Positions 54,421-64,000 of a stretch of 64,000 nucleotides of DNA are shown here, in pieces. The notes beneath the pieces were generated by a model. It worked only from the letters and a program-made list of their open reading frames with translations. It ran no database searches and was not told where the DNA came from. The stretch covers positions 3,700,001-3,764,000 of the forward strand of contig JAPTYO010000026.1 in NCBI GenBank assembly GCA_036873135.1. The letters run 5' to 3'. Every line of letters starts with the position of its first letter. Position 1 is the first letter of the stretch. Both the position numbers and the translations under genes were made by a program. Source of the stretch: Clarkia xantiana subsp. parviflora (lineage: Eukaryota > Streptophyta > Magnoliopsida > Myrtales > Onagraceae).

Positions 54421-54971
54421 ATCTTGAGTTTGAACGTTGCTCCCACTCGGAATAATGCTTTCTATCGGAGCATTACTCCCACTGGGAACAAGGGCAGTGC
54501 TAGAACCTTGACCTACAACTTTTCTTGGACGACCTCTCGTCTCGGGATTTTACCTCTGAGATTAATTCATTGATCACTTGGAACTGGAACCAAATTGGTT
54601 GATCCACTCCCACTGAGAAAAATGGGTAGTTGTGGTATTATTGGATTTTCATCCAGCGGTCCGGCTACGTGATTATCCGAGGTAACTTGATTCGCGCCTG
54701 CAGCAACAGTGATTTGTGTGGTAGGGTTGTCTCCTCCCACTCGATTTACTATGAAAATGTCTCCATCCTCATTTACCATTTCATTCACTTGCATTGTTGC
54801 CTTAAATCTCCCACTCGAAATAATTGGGACATGATTATCATCGTCATTCTGTTCCAATTCTATCAAGAATTCGTCTGTTTTCATTTCATCAAGCGTTGGA
54901 AAATCGTCCTCAAGAAATGTAACGTCTCTGCTCTCATGTTCGACCACGCCACCATTTTCTTGAGCTGACAC
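54421..54971 (-). pseudogene. pol: Copia integrase-RT linker of A6
   Basis: 54971-54567 is open for 134 codons: GVVEHESRDVTFLEDDFPTLDEMKTDEFLIELEQ, VNEDGDIFIVNRVGGDNPTTQ and PIIPQLPIFLSGSGSTNLVP. Below 54567 the Gly/Pro/Arg and Ser-rich part continues in another frame to 54421. It resembles the linker between integrase and RT in copia pol, a region with no known enzymatic role. Confidence 0.82.
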
Positions 54972-55832
54972 AAATACATAACCCTTAGAGTTCTTGAATA
55001 TCTTATGAAGATAATCTTTAGTCTTCTCGGTCCCAACTTGCCAAAACGGCTACCAGTCGTATGTGTATAGGCCGCGCAACCCCTCGGTCGCAACCTGGTA
55101 AGGTCTAAATCTCTACCAGTCCATAGCTCATATGGTGTCGTGTCTACCACTTTTGTTGGAACAAGGTTTATTATATGAGTGGCAGTCAATAACGCGTCCC
55201 CCCAAAAGGATATTGGTAGTTATGCTTGTGACATCATAGTTCTGACCATGTCCAGGAGTGTTCAATTATGACGTTCAGCCACACCATTTTGTTGCGGTGT
55301 GTTTGGGATTATCGTTTGACGAGCAATTCCCCTTTCTTTGCAAAACTTATTAAACTCATTAAAGAGATATTCTCCACCTCTATCAGTGCGTAGGGTTTTA
55401 CCTTTCCCTCCAACCGATTCTCTACGAGCTTTAGTCAACTTATTAAGCAATCTATAGCTTTAGATTTGCGAGTAATCAGATAATTAAACCCATAACGGGT
55501 AAAGTCGTCAATGAAAGTTACGAAGTATCGTTTACCACCCCTAGCGGTTACGTTCATTGTCCACATATGTCGGAATGAATCAAGTGCAATAGGTACTTGG
55601 CTCGTTGTGCTTCGCCAAATGGTTTGCGGGTTGACTTTCCAGCTAGACAATCATGGCAAGTGTGACTAACCACGTTGTTAGTTCCGGGTAGAATCCCTCG
55701 TCGAGCTAACGACTGAACCCTATCATAGCTTATATGTCCGAGCCTCGCATGCCATGCAGCCGCGTCAGTTTCTGCTTCCCTGGAAGATAATGCATACATT
55801 CTGTTAGAATTTATACTACTATTCAAGTCCAT
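54881..55832 (-). pseudogene. pol: Copia GAG-pre-integrase and integrase of A6
   Basis: 55832-55670 has the zinc-binding pre-integrase domain (WHARLGHIS with two His, CHDCLAGK with two Cys). The core follows: LIHSDICG (first Asp), [23 protein letters not shown] (second Asp) and [10 protein letters not shown] (Glu), then LTATHIINLVPTKVVDTTPYELWTGRD in 55189-54881. Frames change at about 55560, 55445 and 55262. All catalytic residues can still be read across the frames. It would insert the cDNA; inactive because of the frameshifts. Confidence 0.88.
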
Positions 55833-55885
55833 GATAATGAGACCATTAGAGGAAAGCGCATGTCCATATAAGACGTTGCCTTTAT

Positions 55886-56180
55886 TTATCCGAACAAGGG
55901 TCTTCTCAAATGATAAAAAAACAAGTTATTATTCATCAGAGCAGAAACAATAATAACATTTCTACGGATTCTTGGAGCAAAAAGGACATTTTCAAGAAGT
56001 ATGGTTCTGTCATTGTTCATAGACAACTTGCAGTTCACTACTCCTATGACTTCAAATTGTGAGTTGTCGCCAATGTATATCCTCTTAGAATCTTTCGGCA
56101 ATCGTCTAAACTTGGCAAAAAGTCCTTTGTCGTTGGCTATGTGGTCCGTTGCGACCGAATCAATAATCTAAGAAGGATTT
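55886..56180 (-). pseudogene. pol: Copia aspartic protease of A6
   Basis: The active-site region reads DSVATDHI, where copia proteases usually have DSGAT/S-H, so the Gly next to the catalytic Asp is Val. Then LPKDSKRIYIGDNSQFEVIGVV, ILLENVLFAPRIRRNVIIVSALM. A stop lies just before the domain (TAG near 56171). It would cleave the polyprotein. The Gly to Val change alone probably abolishes activity. Confidence 0.8.
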
Positions 56181-56246
56181 GAGTCAGTCAACATGACGGT
56201 TGAGGAAACTAAAGCTTCCATAACATAACCAACACCGCGTACCTTT

Positions 56247-57056
56247 TTAGGGTGCGATTTGCTGGACCCTGCACCATCGCCTATGCGGTAGGCTGGAATT
56301 CCCGTAGATTATCTCGAATTTTAATCTGAGACTGCCATTTTTATGTTTAGTTAACATTTTATCGTCGACAGCCTGTTGTTTCTTCCCTTTGTCCCTGTTC
56401 TTCCTCTTTCTCTGCCCAGCTTTTCCTGACATCTTTGTTTCTTTCGACATCGATGGCAATCGAGCTTCTTCCATCTCGATCAATTTCAGGATAGATGCTA
56501 GATCTAGCACGGAACCACTAACAGTCAATAATGCCTTGGTTGCTCTCCTAGACCTCGGGAGAATCCCGATGATGGCTTGAATTTTATCCCATTCAACAAT
56601 ATGACTTTCTTCTTCTAATGGTTTCCACATGTGGAGGAGTTCGTATACCTTTTCAAGTACACATTTGCTGTTGTTGTTTAGACAATCTTCAATAGTTGGT
56701 ATTAGTGGGTGCAGTATAACTGTTATGCCATTTCCGTATTTCAGGAAGAGTGCATCCCATATGTCCTTTGTTGTCGGAACATCCTTATAGTTGTCATGGA
56801 TGTCCTGAGACATCTCAGACAGCAGTATCTCCTTTGCTCCCTTGTCATCTTTCTCCCATTGGAAATGGGCGAATGCTAGTCCTTTTGTGAGACCATCATC
56901 TGGGCAGCTCATTGTCTTTTGAATTTGGTATAAGACCTTGTCCTTCCAGCAGTGTACTGATGCGTTTGCAACACGATTTGTAGTTTGCAAACTCATTAGC
57001 ACATGATGAAGCCATCTATGTTGTAATTCGTTACTTACACATTGATAATCATGCAT
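56247..57056 (-). pseudogene. gag: Copia gag of A6 (third gag type)
   Basis: Open for 269 codons, start MHDYQCVSNE. HRWLHHVLMSLQTTN resembles the capsid start; KDVPTTKDIWDALFLKYGNG and NSKCVLEKVYELLHMWKPLEEE correspond to the central UBN2 region; a basic tail follows (GQRKRKNRDKGKKQQ). No clear zinc knuckle before the end at 56247. Low similarity to gag of A5 and A1, although the leader upstream is shared. The frame looks intact but may be shortened at either end. Confidence 0.72.
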
Positions 57057-58374
57057 AATCAGGGAGACAATAACATTTTGAGAAAAATTTCATACATCAG
57101 ATATCTATTAAGATGGAATACGACAAATAATGATTCCTCAGCCATCTAAACCAACCGACCGCCAGTAAACCGAGGGAAGGGGGATCGTGAAAGAGTTCAC
57201 ATTACCGTCATCTTCAGTCCAATAGACCATTCTCTTAAAACGGTTTTATTCGCAAATTACCGGAACGGGGATTTTAAAATAAGCATACTCGATCTTGGCT
57301 TTCCTAAAGCCCTTTTATATTAAAAAAATATTCTGATGAACTTACGCATGCATATCCAATTCTACTTCACAAGCAAATTATCATAGCAAGCCAAATTCAT
57401 AATCCAAACCACACATCATGCACACGTGTCATGCGTCTAATGTTCCGAGGAACTCATGCCAGCATATACATAATTCTACTGTCTAAGTAAACTATTACAT
57501 GCAGCTACATCCTTAACATTCAAGCATACGTATCATTCAAGAAACTTCCACATCAAACATGCATATCTGGCGACTGGCTTTTGTTTTTAAAACATTTTAA
57601 ATATTAGGGTCTGACTTGCAGTTCATGCTTACTATTTATCATGCATGTTTCTAGACACGAATCCTAGGCAATCGCAACCATCACAACTTGTCTGTCCTAG
57701 TGCACAAACAATATATTTAACCAGGGCTCTGCCACAACATCCAGCTAGCTTGACATAGTCAAGACGACATTTCTAATAAATATATGTGACGAAAAGTAAA
57801 CAATTCAACTCTGCCCTCTAACTAATCAAGTCCCTAAATCATGCATTTCCGAGATCCATCCCCATAATCCCATTTTATTAATTGACTTGAATTCGATTTT
57901 GAAAATCCGGTTCGGCTCAGTCAGTATCGGTTCAATCCGGTTCGGTTCGGTTCCATAAATCCGGTTCGGGTTTGGTTTGGTTTTATTTAAAATCTAGTTC
58001 GGTCTGAACTGGTTCAATAAAATAACTTTTTGGTTCGGTTGAAAACTCAAAACCGGTTTGGTTAGATCCACTTATTTACCCCGGTTCGACCCAACCCGAC
58101 AAGGTCGAACCGATTAAGAAAACCCGGTTTGGTTTAATCTACTCTGGTTTTGCAAATTGGACTGGCTCACTAAACCCATAGGGTTCGGCCGAAATAAATC
58201 TTGTGGGCTAAGTAGGGTTTTAAAGTTTACTAAAAAGTTAACTTAGCCACCAAGAAATATTAACTATGTAAAATAATTTCCAATATTGCATATATATATA
58301 TATATATTAAATTTCGGCCACATCTATATATATATATTTATTGTCAAGATTCTATCTATAAGATGTTAATCAAT

Positions 58375-58460
<86 letters not shown>

Positions 58461-59065
58461 TTCGGCCATACCATATATATTTATATTTATTCATTGTCAA
58501 TATCTTTAATACGGAAACAAATATACTGACAATATATTTTCTTAATCTTTTAGGTAACTAAATCTATCAATAATATATTTATCCCTATAAATTAGCTAGA
58601 TATATTGATAGTTATATATATTTCTATATATTAATGTGAACCTATCCATATATTTCCAATTATAGATATATCGTCACATTTAATAAAAATTAAAATATGG
58701 TAAACAATATTTGACCTACATTTCGGCCGAAACATGTTAACTTGAGGCCTATGAAATTACAAAATTTACCTTATAAATTCCCTAGAGTTTCAGCCGAAAC
58801 ATGTATTGGAAATAAGTGGTCAAATTTCAAGTTCAAACTCTACTGAGATCTACAATCCAATTTTGATTTTGATAAAAGACACGTTTTTCTTGAATTTCAT
58901 GAACATCAAATTTTACTAAGAACATCATGAGATTTTCGGCACTTACAATCATAAAAAAATTGGAAATTTTAAATTTTCACTATTAAAAATTTCGGCCAAC
59001 ATGTTTAAAAGAAAAAACATCAATTTATCAAAATCATGAACTCCTAACACAGGCATTGATAACAC
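57057..59065 (-). other. Copia leader of A6
   Basis: Same order as the other leaders: block before gag, GGTTCGG low-complexity zone (57890-58155), TA tract (58381-58458), AT-rich part up to the PBS. The PBS is mutated (minus strand GTGTTATCAATGCC). No gene. Confidence 0.85.
58381..58458. repeat. (TA)n tract in A6 leader
   Basis: Nearly pure TA for about 78 bp with one phase slip, at the same leader position as 1945-2024. Confidence 0.93.
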
Positions 59066-59664
59066 TGTTATATTACAGGGCTAATTACTATGGAAACATA
59101 AACATGGTACATGCTAGTAATCACTATTACGCAGCGGTAGATGTGCACATACCTTAATCGCTTTCCGTAGTCCCAAGATCTTGCTGAGGGAGTTCTCGAT
59201 CCACCGGTCGGAACCCATAGAGGTTCTTGTTAAGGAAGCCCAACGTGGTATAGTCTCCATAGCAAAGCCTCTGATCGATTCTCTGCAGGGACAGTTCTCC
59301 GTAGTGTTTTCCTAAAAGAAAATTGGCACACCCTTGGTGTTGGTGAGGTTAGGCCGAATATGGTGTGTGTTAGGGAGGAGGGTTTTCTCTCGAATTACCA
59401 CAAAGGAGGAATTGTGAATTACCCTAGTAAAATCCCTTACACTCCCTATTTATAGGAGGAGCAAACTGGACAAAAGTCCAATTTGCCCACTCCTAATATT
59501 TTGCCGGCCTAGTGTATAAGGGAGGCCCAATTTTGGGCCTCTCATGTCAATTGGGATTTGGGTTAAACCCAATTTACCCAATGTGACATTTACCCAATTG
59601 TCTTAGGTAACATATACATATTAATGAGCTTCCATTTACGGCGCCCGATCGCCATATGTTAACA
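59066..59664 (-). repeat. 5' LTR of A6 (LTR-A family)
   Basis: Minus strand TGTTAACATATGG (59664) to GTAATATAACA (59066). TATA-like CTATAAATAG lies inverted near 59450. The right neighbour is A7 3' untranslated sequence, cut within its 'CGTGCCA' block. Confidence 0.9.
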
Positions 59665-60136
59665 CGAATATGGCACACGTAGTATGAAGCACGCGTCGAT
59701 AGCATACCCGAACATTGTCAGGAGTGGGATATCTCAATAATGCTATCGCATAATTTTCAAACGGCCCAGAATGTGGTTAATGATGAACAGAGTTCATCAT
59801 GGTGATGTGCAAAACGAAAATCATATCGTGTTACTCCAAAACCAAATGATCGTTTTGCGTAACCAAGTTTATCCCCCTGGTTCTTAGCCAATCTTGTTAT
59901 GGAAGAGGTTCCCCTTTCCTACAAGACGACCATGCCCGTGTGATGAAGCGTGGCCCACATTCGACATAGTTTAGGCAGTGGACTGCGTCCTCCTACGACT
60001 CAGTTTATAGACCGTAAAATCCGATGTAATCAAACATTATGACTTCGATGAATCATAAACTCGATTTGCAATTCTCCCATTTATTAAAAATATAAATTTC
60101 AATTATCAAAATGTTATCACAGATACATGCCCACTT
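59665..60136 (-). other. 3' untranslated region of A7, truncated by A6
   Basis: Begins after the A7 pol stop and matches 48723-49195 inverted, then stops at the A6 LTR. The remaining roughly 660 bp before the A7 LTR are not in the window. Confidence 0.82.
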
Positions 60137-61664
60137 TTAAACCCTACGCAATCCGAGCGGTTTAACATACTTTTCAAATGTCTCTTTGCGTAATGGTTTA
60201 GTTAATGGGTCCGCTACCATGTCATCAATAGGCGAGTATTCTAAAGTGATTATATTGTCTTGTACCATATATTTAGCATAATTATATTTCACATCAATAT
60301 GTTTAGTCCTACAATTGTACTTTGGATTCTTAACTGCCGCAAAAGCTTTCTGATTGTCAGAGTACACCTTCACAGGTTTACTCCCGACGTCGCCATCAAG
60401 CAGCGCAGTAAGAAACCTTTTCAGCCAGACTGCATACTGCGCATTTTGGAGAGAGCAACGAATTCTGATTCCATCGTAGAGAGCGCGACACAGGATTGCT
60501 TCATGCTCGTCCATGAAATGACGGCATTAGCAAGTATAAAAAACTCCTCATGTGGTGGACTTACGATCGTCTGGATTGCCACCATGGTCGGCGCACTGTA
60601 ACCGGTCAATTCTAACATCCAGCCCTCATAGCATAGTACGTAGTCGGCAGTACCTTTCAGATAATGTATGATCCGTTTTACAACCTTAAAATGTTGATAG
60701 CCAGGGTCTGATTGAAATCTTGCTACTAGGCCTACAGTGTAACATATGTCCGGACGAGTGCAAAACATGGCTTACATGAGACTTCAGACCATGCTTAAAT
60801 ACTATGCACTCCTTATCTGTTCACGCCCTTGCTGGTTCTTCGGGCCGTCACGTTTTAACAACGCGCACCCGAATACTACCGGCGTCTCCACAAGTTTTGC
60901 ATCTTGTAATCTGAACCTTTTCAACAATTTGTTGATATAGGATTCCTGAGACAGACATAACCTTCGGGCGGCGCGATCTCTAGCAATTTTAATGCCCAAG
61001 ATGTACGTAGCCTCTCCCATGTCTTTCATCTCAAATAAGTTGCCAACCAGGACTTTGATTCACTCATGAAACTCTCATCGTTCGCAGCAATGAGTTTGTC
61101 ATCCATGTAAAAGGTTAAGATGACGTACTTAGACTCAGAGGTCTTTGTATACACGCATGGATCCTCGTGGAGGTTCATGAATCCGTTTCCAACGATTTCC
61201 TCGTGGAATCTGTGGTACCATTGCCGAGACGATTGTTTAAGACCGTAAATCGATCTTTGGAGTTTACAAACTTTTCGTTCGTTACCAGGAGTAACGAAAC
61301 CCTCCGCTTGCTCCATATAGATCTCTTCTCCAGGTTTCCGTGGAAAAGCGCGGTCTTAACATCCATTTGGTGCAGCTCTAGATCGAGGCATACGACCAGG
61401 GCTAGGATTGCCCTGACTGTGGTGTAACGCACAGTCGGTGAGTATGTTTCATCAATGTCCACTCCGTGAAGCTGGGTGTATCCTTTCGCAACTAGTCGTA
61501 CTTTGTATCGCTTGACATTTCCATCAGCAATGAGTTTCAGTTTCAGAACCCACTTAGCCCCTATGACTCTGCGATTAGCAGGTAAATCAACTAAAAACCA
61601 TACGGAATTGGCTTTCATTGAGGCGACCTCTTACTCCATTACTTTCCTCCATTCATTCGCTTGA
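60137..61664 (-). pseudogene. pol: Copia reverse transcriptase and RNase H of A7
   Basis: Order on the minus strand: KANSVWFLVDLPANRRVIGAKWVLKLK, VRLVAKGYTQLHGVDIDETYSP, LHQMDVKTALFHGNL (first catalytic Asp), EQAEGFVTPGNERKVCKLQRSIYGLKQSSRQWYHRF, FYMDDKLIAAN (YMDD catalytic motif), DMGEATYILGIKIARDR, then RNase H with TRPDICYTVGLVARF, YSAPTMVAI (degraded D site), STMESEFVALS, VYSDNQKAF and LGLRRV, ending at 60137. Frames break at about 61316/61300, 61026, 60800 and 60480. Largely readable but dead. Confidence 0.88.
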
Positions 61665-61710
61665 TATCCTTTCAACTCTTGTTGAACCGTTACCGGTTTG
61701 TCAACAGAAG

Positions 61711-62830
61711 TTAGGGTGAATATTTCACCCTTCTCAATGAGATACTTCTTGGGAGAAGTTCGATGCTTTGATTTTGTCTTGTCTCGGTTATCCCATCTTG
61801 AGTCTGAACATTGCTCCCAATCGGAATAATGCTTCTTATCGGAGTATCAATCCCATTGAGAAAAAGGCCAGTGGTAGAACCTTGACCTACAACTTTTCTT
61901 GGACGACCTCTCGGTCTCGGGATTTTACCTAGGGTTAACAGGTCTTTTGGTCCATGATGTTTAACCATTTTTTGGTTTTGGTCTATAATTTTTTTTCCCT
62001 AATTTTGATACCATATGTTTGCAGATTTTTTCTAGTTTTGGTCCGACCGTTACATTCCGTCCATTTTTTGACATGTACAAGTCACGTGATCCACCCTAAA
62101 CTTTCAATTTTATTCAATTTAGTCCCTCTAATACTTTCCTAACCTTTTTTTTATTCAATGTAGTCCCGAAATTTCAAAATTTCAACTGGACCTATTGTCC
62201 AATTGGGGTCAATTTTGAAACTTCGGGACTAAATTGAACAAAAAAAAGGTTAACAAAGTATTAGAGTTTTAAAGTTTAGAGTGGATCACGTGACTTGAAC
62301 ATGTCAAAAAATGGACGGAATGTAACGGTTAGACCAAAACTATAAAAAATCTGTAAACATATGGTACCAAAACTAGGTAAAAAGAACATCATGGATCGAA
62401 ACTTAAAAATTGTCAAACATCATGGACCAAAATATCTATTAACCCTTTTACCTATGAGATGAATTACTTGATCACTAGGATCTGGAACCAAGTTGGATGA
62501 TCCACTCCCACTGGGAACAATGGGAAGTTGTGGTATTATTGGATTTTCATCCAGCGGTCCGGCTACAGGATTATCAGGTTCAACTTGATTCGCGCTTGCA
62601 TCAACAGTGATTAGTTTGGTAGGATTATCTCCTCTTACTATATTTACTATGAAAATGTCTTCATCTTCATTTAGCATGTCATTCACTTGCGTTGCTGACT
62701 CAAATCTCCCACTTGAAGTAAGGGGGACCTGACTATCATTGTCATCCTGCTCCATTTCGTTCAAGACTTCGTCTGTTTTGATTTCATCAAGCGTTGGAAA
62801 TTCGTCCTTAATAAATGTAATGTCTCATGT
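61711..62830 (-). pseudogene. pol: Copia integrase-RT linker of A7, split by the MITE
   Basis: 62764-62446 encodes MEQDDNDSQVPLTSSGRFESATQVNDMLNEDEDIFIVNIV...PIIPQLPIVPSGSGSSNLVPDPSDQVIHL. After the MITE it resumes at 61931 with LGKIPRPRGRPRKVVGQGSTTGLFLNG. Upstream to 62830 lies a decayed start (TFIKDEFPTLDE). Without the MITE the region would follow the A6 linker closely. Confidence 0.82.
61932..62445. mobile_element. Mutator-type MITE (copy 2)
   Basis: 514 bp. Starts GGGTTAACAGG and ends CTATTAACCC, with a perfect 9-bp target duplication TTTTACCTA (61923-61931 and 62446-62454). Same family as 4191-4713. Inserted in the copia A7 linker. No ORF of its own. Confidence 0.93.
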
Positions 62831-63290
62831 TTGACCACGACACCATTATCCCAAGCTAATTTAAACATGTATCCTCTAAGAGTAGTTATCGTACTCTCGG
62901 TTCGAATACTTGTTTAATGCGTAAATTATTGTCGGATGATGATAAAATTTACCTCGTTATAATTCTTTTAGCTTTTATGGCCTCGTGTTTGACCGATTTT
63001 GTTGGAACCTAGTTCTACATTGATGTAAGTCAACCGCTTTTCATCCCATAGGGAACTTCGGTTGTTGAACTCTAACATTATGTTTTCAAACCATGTTTAT
63101 TGAAGTGTGTTATCGATATGAATGCCTTGCCAGACTTGTCGTTCAAGGCATTTAGTGACAGAGTCATTTTACCGACATCATATTCTTCATTTCCAATTCA
63201 TCTCAAAGACTTATCCATCTTTGAACTGTGCAATGGGCTTTAGCCTTATGCGTCAGTTGATACTTTACGAGTTCGTTGTAGCTTGTAAAG
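62831..63290 (-). other. Non-coding spacer of A7
   Basis: Inverted counterpart of about 6720-7170 of A1 and of 51760-52110. Stops in every frame. It ends at 63290, where a gypsy LTR starts. Confidence 0.7.
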
Positions 63291-64000
63291 TGATGGGTTT
63301 CGATATAGCCGTCAGGCCCATTAACGGCGACTAAACGGGGAAGTACGCCCACTGGGCCCCAAAAGAGGCTCAGAAGACCAATACGAGAGGTCCCGACAAG
63401 GTCGGTCCCGACATACGAGCTGAACGCTCCCGATGATATGCCTTTAAGTAGGCCCCGATGATATGCCTTTAAGTAGGCCCCGACGATATGCCTTTAAGTA
63501 GGCCCCGACGATATGCCTTTAAGTAGGCCCCGACGATATGCCTTTATGTAGGCCCCGATATTGAATCCCTGAGAATGCTGGCCCTGTCCCGACGACGAGG
63601 GGCCCCGAGCGGTGACCAAAGGAGATAACCCTGGGGTCCCCGACATCCGTCGGGACTTGCCACCAGAGAACGAGGCCGAGAAATACGCCCACTATCAACA
63701 TAGTGGGGAAGTGGCCTGAAAAGACGGAACGTGGGCTACTGGCCGTGCCGAGATAAACGGAACGTGGCAGTTATCTCAACAGGTAACTGAGGTGACCCCT
63801 CCCCTATATAAAGGAAGGAGTTACCTCAGGATAGATACGTTCACATACTTGCATACTGATACTTGCCAGTTTACATCGAGATACTCATTTAAGCATCGGA
63901 GAGGGATTCTGGGTCACCGCCCGGTCTATCCCCTTCTTGCAGGATTACTTGGAGCGAAGGAGTTTGGATTTCCGTCAAGAACGCACCGGAGTTCCAACCG
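63291..64000 (+). repeat. Gypsy LTR (LTR-G family), running off the window
   Basis: Starts TGATGGGTTTCGATATAGCC. Sequence matches 14143-14847 and reaches GGAGTTCCAACCG, so it is complete to within about 11 bases of its expected end. TATA-like CTATATAAAGG is near 63804-63814. It is either a solo LTR or the 5' LTR of an element to the right; internal sequence is not visible. Confidence 0.93.
63431..63555 (+). repeat. 25-bp tandem repeat (x5) in LTR-G
   Basis: Five units CGAYGATATGCCTTTAAGTA plus GGCCC, head to tail without gaps, followed by a partial unit. Only about one unit is present at the same place in gypsy-1 (about 14300-14335). It lies upstream of the TATA box in U3. Confidence 0.95.

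Larger units (their letters stand above)
54421..59664 (-). mobile_element. Copia element A6 (minus), most complete gag-protease-integrase
   Basis: 5' LTR 59664-59066, mutated PBS, leader, gag, protease, integrase, linker. RT, RNase H and the 3' LTR are lost at the 54421 junction. The 5' LTR sits inside the 3' untranslated region of A7, so A6 is an insertion in A7. It is the only copy here with both protease and a nearly full integrase. Confidence 0.85.

Noticed and set aside
59066..59664. LTR shared between A6 and A7, as in a tandem element array made by unequal crossing over
   Set aside because: On the A7 side the LTR does not follow the polypurine tract. It cuts A7's 3' untranslated region about 660 bp too early, so A6 is better explained as an insertion into A7.
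63291..64000. Assignment as a solo LTR
   Set aside because: The window ends about 11 bases before the expected LTR end, so it cannot be told whether internal sequence follows.

Overview
The window looks like plant nuclear DNA, probably dense intergenic heterochromatin. It holds no rRNA, tRNA, CRISPR array or bacterial-type operon. Almost every base can be assigned to LTR retrotransposons or small DNA transposons inserted into one another. Evidence: plant-type primer binding sites (TGGTATCAGAGC), Ty1/copia and Ty3/gypsy domain orders, Mutator-type elements with 9-bp target duplications, and an antisense spliced ORF of the kind known from plant Tat-lineage gypsy elements. I found no host gene I could defend. 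Nearly all coding regions carry stops or frameshifts. Names such as A1 or LTR-B are my own labels.

Left block (1-17580). A minus-strand copia element, A3, has its 5' LTR at 16980-17580, its leader in two pieces (16979-16507 and 2196-491) and a gag remnant at 490-1. It is split by a complete plus-strand copia insertion, A1 (2197-16506), with a 5-bp target duplication (ATAAT/ATATT). A1 carries a Mutator-type MITE in its leader (4191-4713). A 5'-truncated Tat-type gypsy element, gypsy-1 (7670-14847), sits in A1. Gypsy-1 keeps RT, two RNase H domains, integrase, a tandem-repeat tract, an antisense multi-exon ORF and the 3' LTR.

Middle block (17581-39705). Remains of element C (Tat-type, minus) are 17581-20296, with LTR-C1 at 19532-20296. 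LTR-C and its right flank occur a second time at 27334-28830. Between the two copies lies gypsy-2 (20961-27333, minus), with gag, protease, RT, dual RNase H, integrase and a shrunken 5' LTR. Beyond are unassigned AT-rich DNA, a small chromovirus-like LTR with PBS (29155-29376), a copia LTR fragment (LTR-D) and more element-C gag. A large minus-strand element, B (30787-39394), is inserted in that gag. B has both LTRs, PBS and PPT but no pol. It keeps gag/protease remnants, a tandem-repeat tract and a plus-strand (antisense) spliced ORF.

Right block (39706-64000). Copia A2 (plus) is interrupted in its RNase H by a 1,049-bp foldback Mutator-type element (45498-46546). Then come copia A4 (plus; RT/RNase H, 3' region, LTR 49856-50455) and three minus-strand copia fragments, A5, A6 and A7. 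A7 carries a second copy of the MITE (61932-62445). A gypsy-1/2-type LTR starts at 63291 and runs to the window edge.

The most interesting biology is modular. The same copia LTR/leader is joined to different gag genes. A non-coding spacer replaces protease and most or all of integrase in four copia copies. Tat elements carry an antisense spliced gene (Transposase_28-like domain, basic patch, coiled coil), and in element B this gene has outlived pol.
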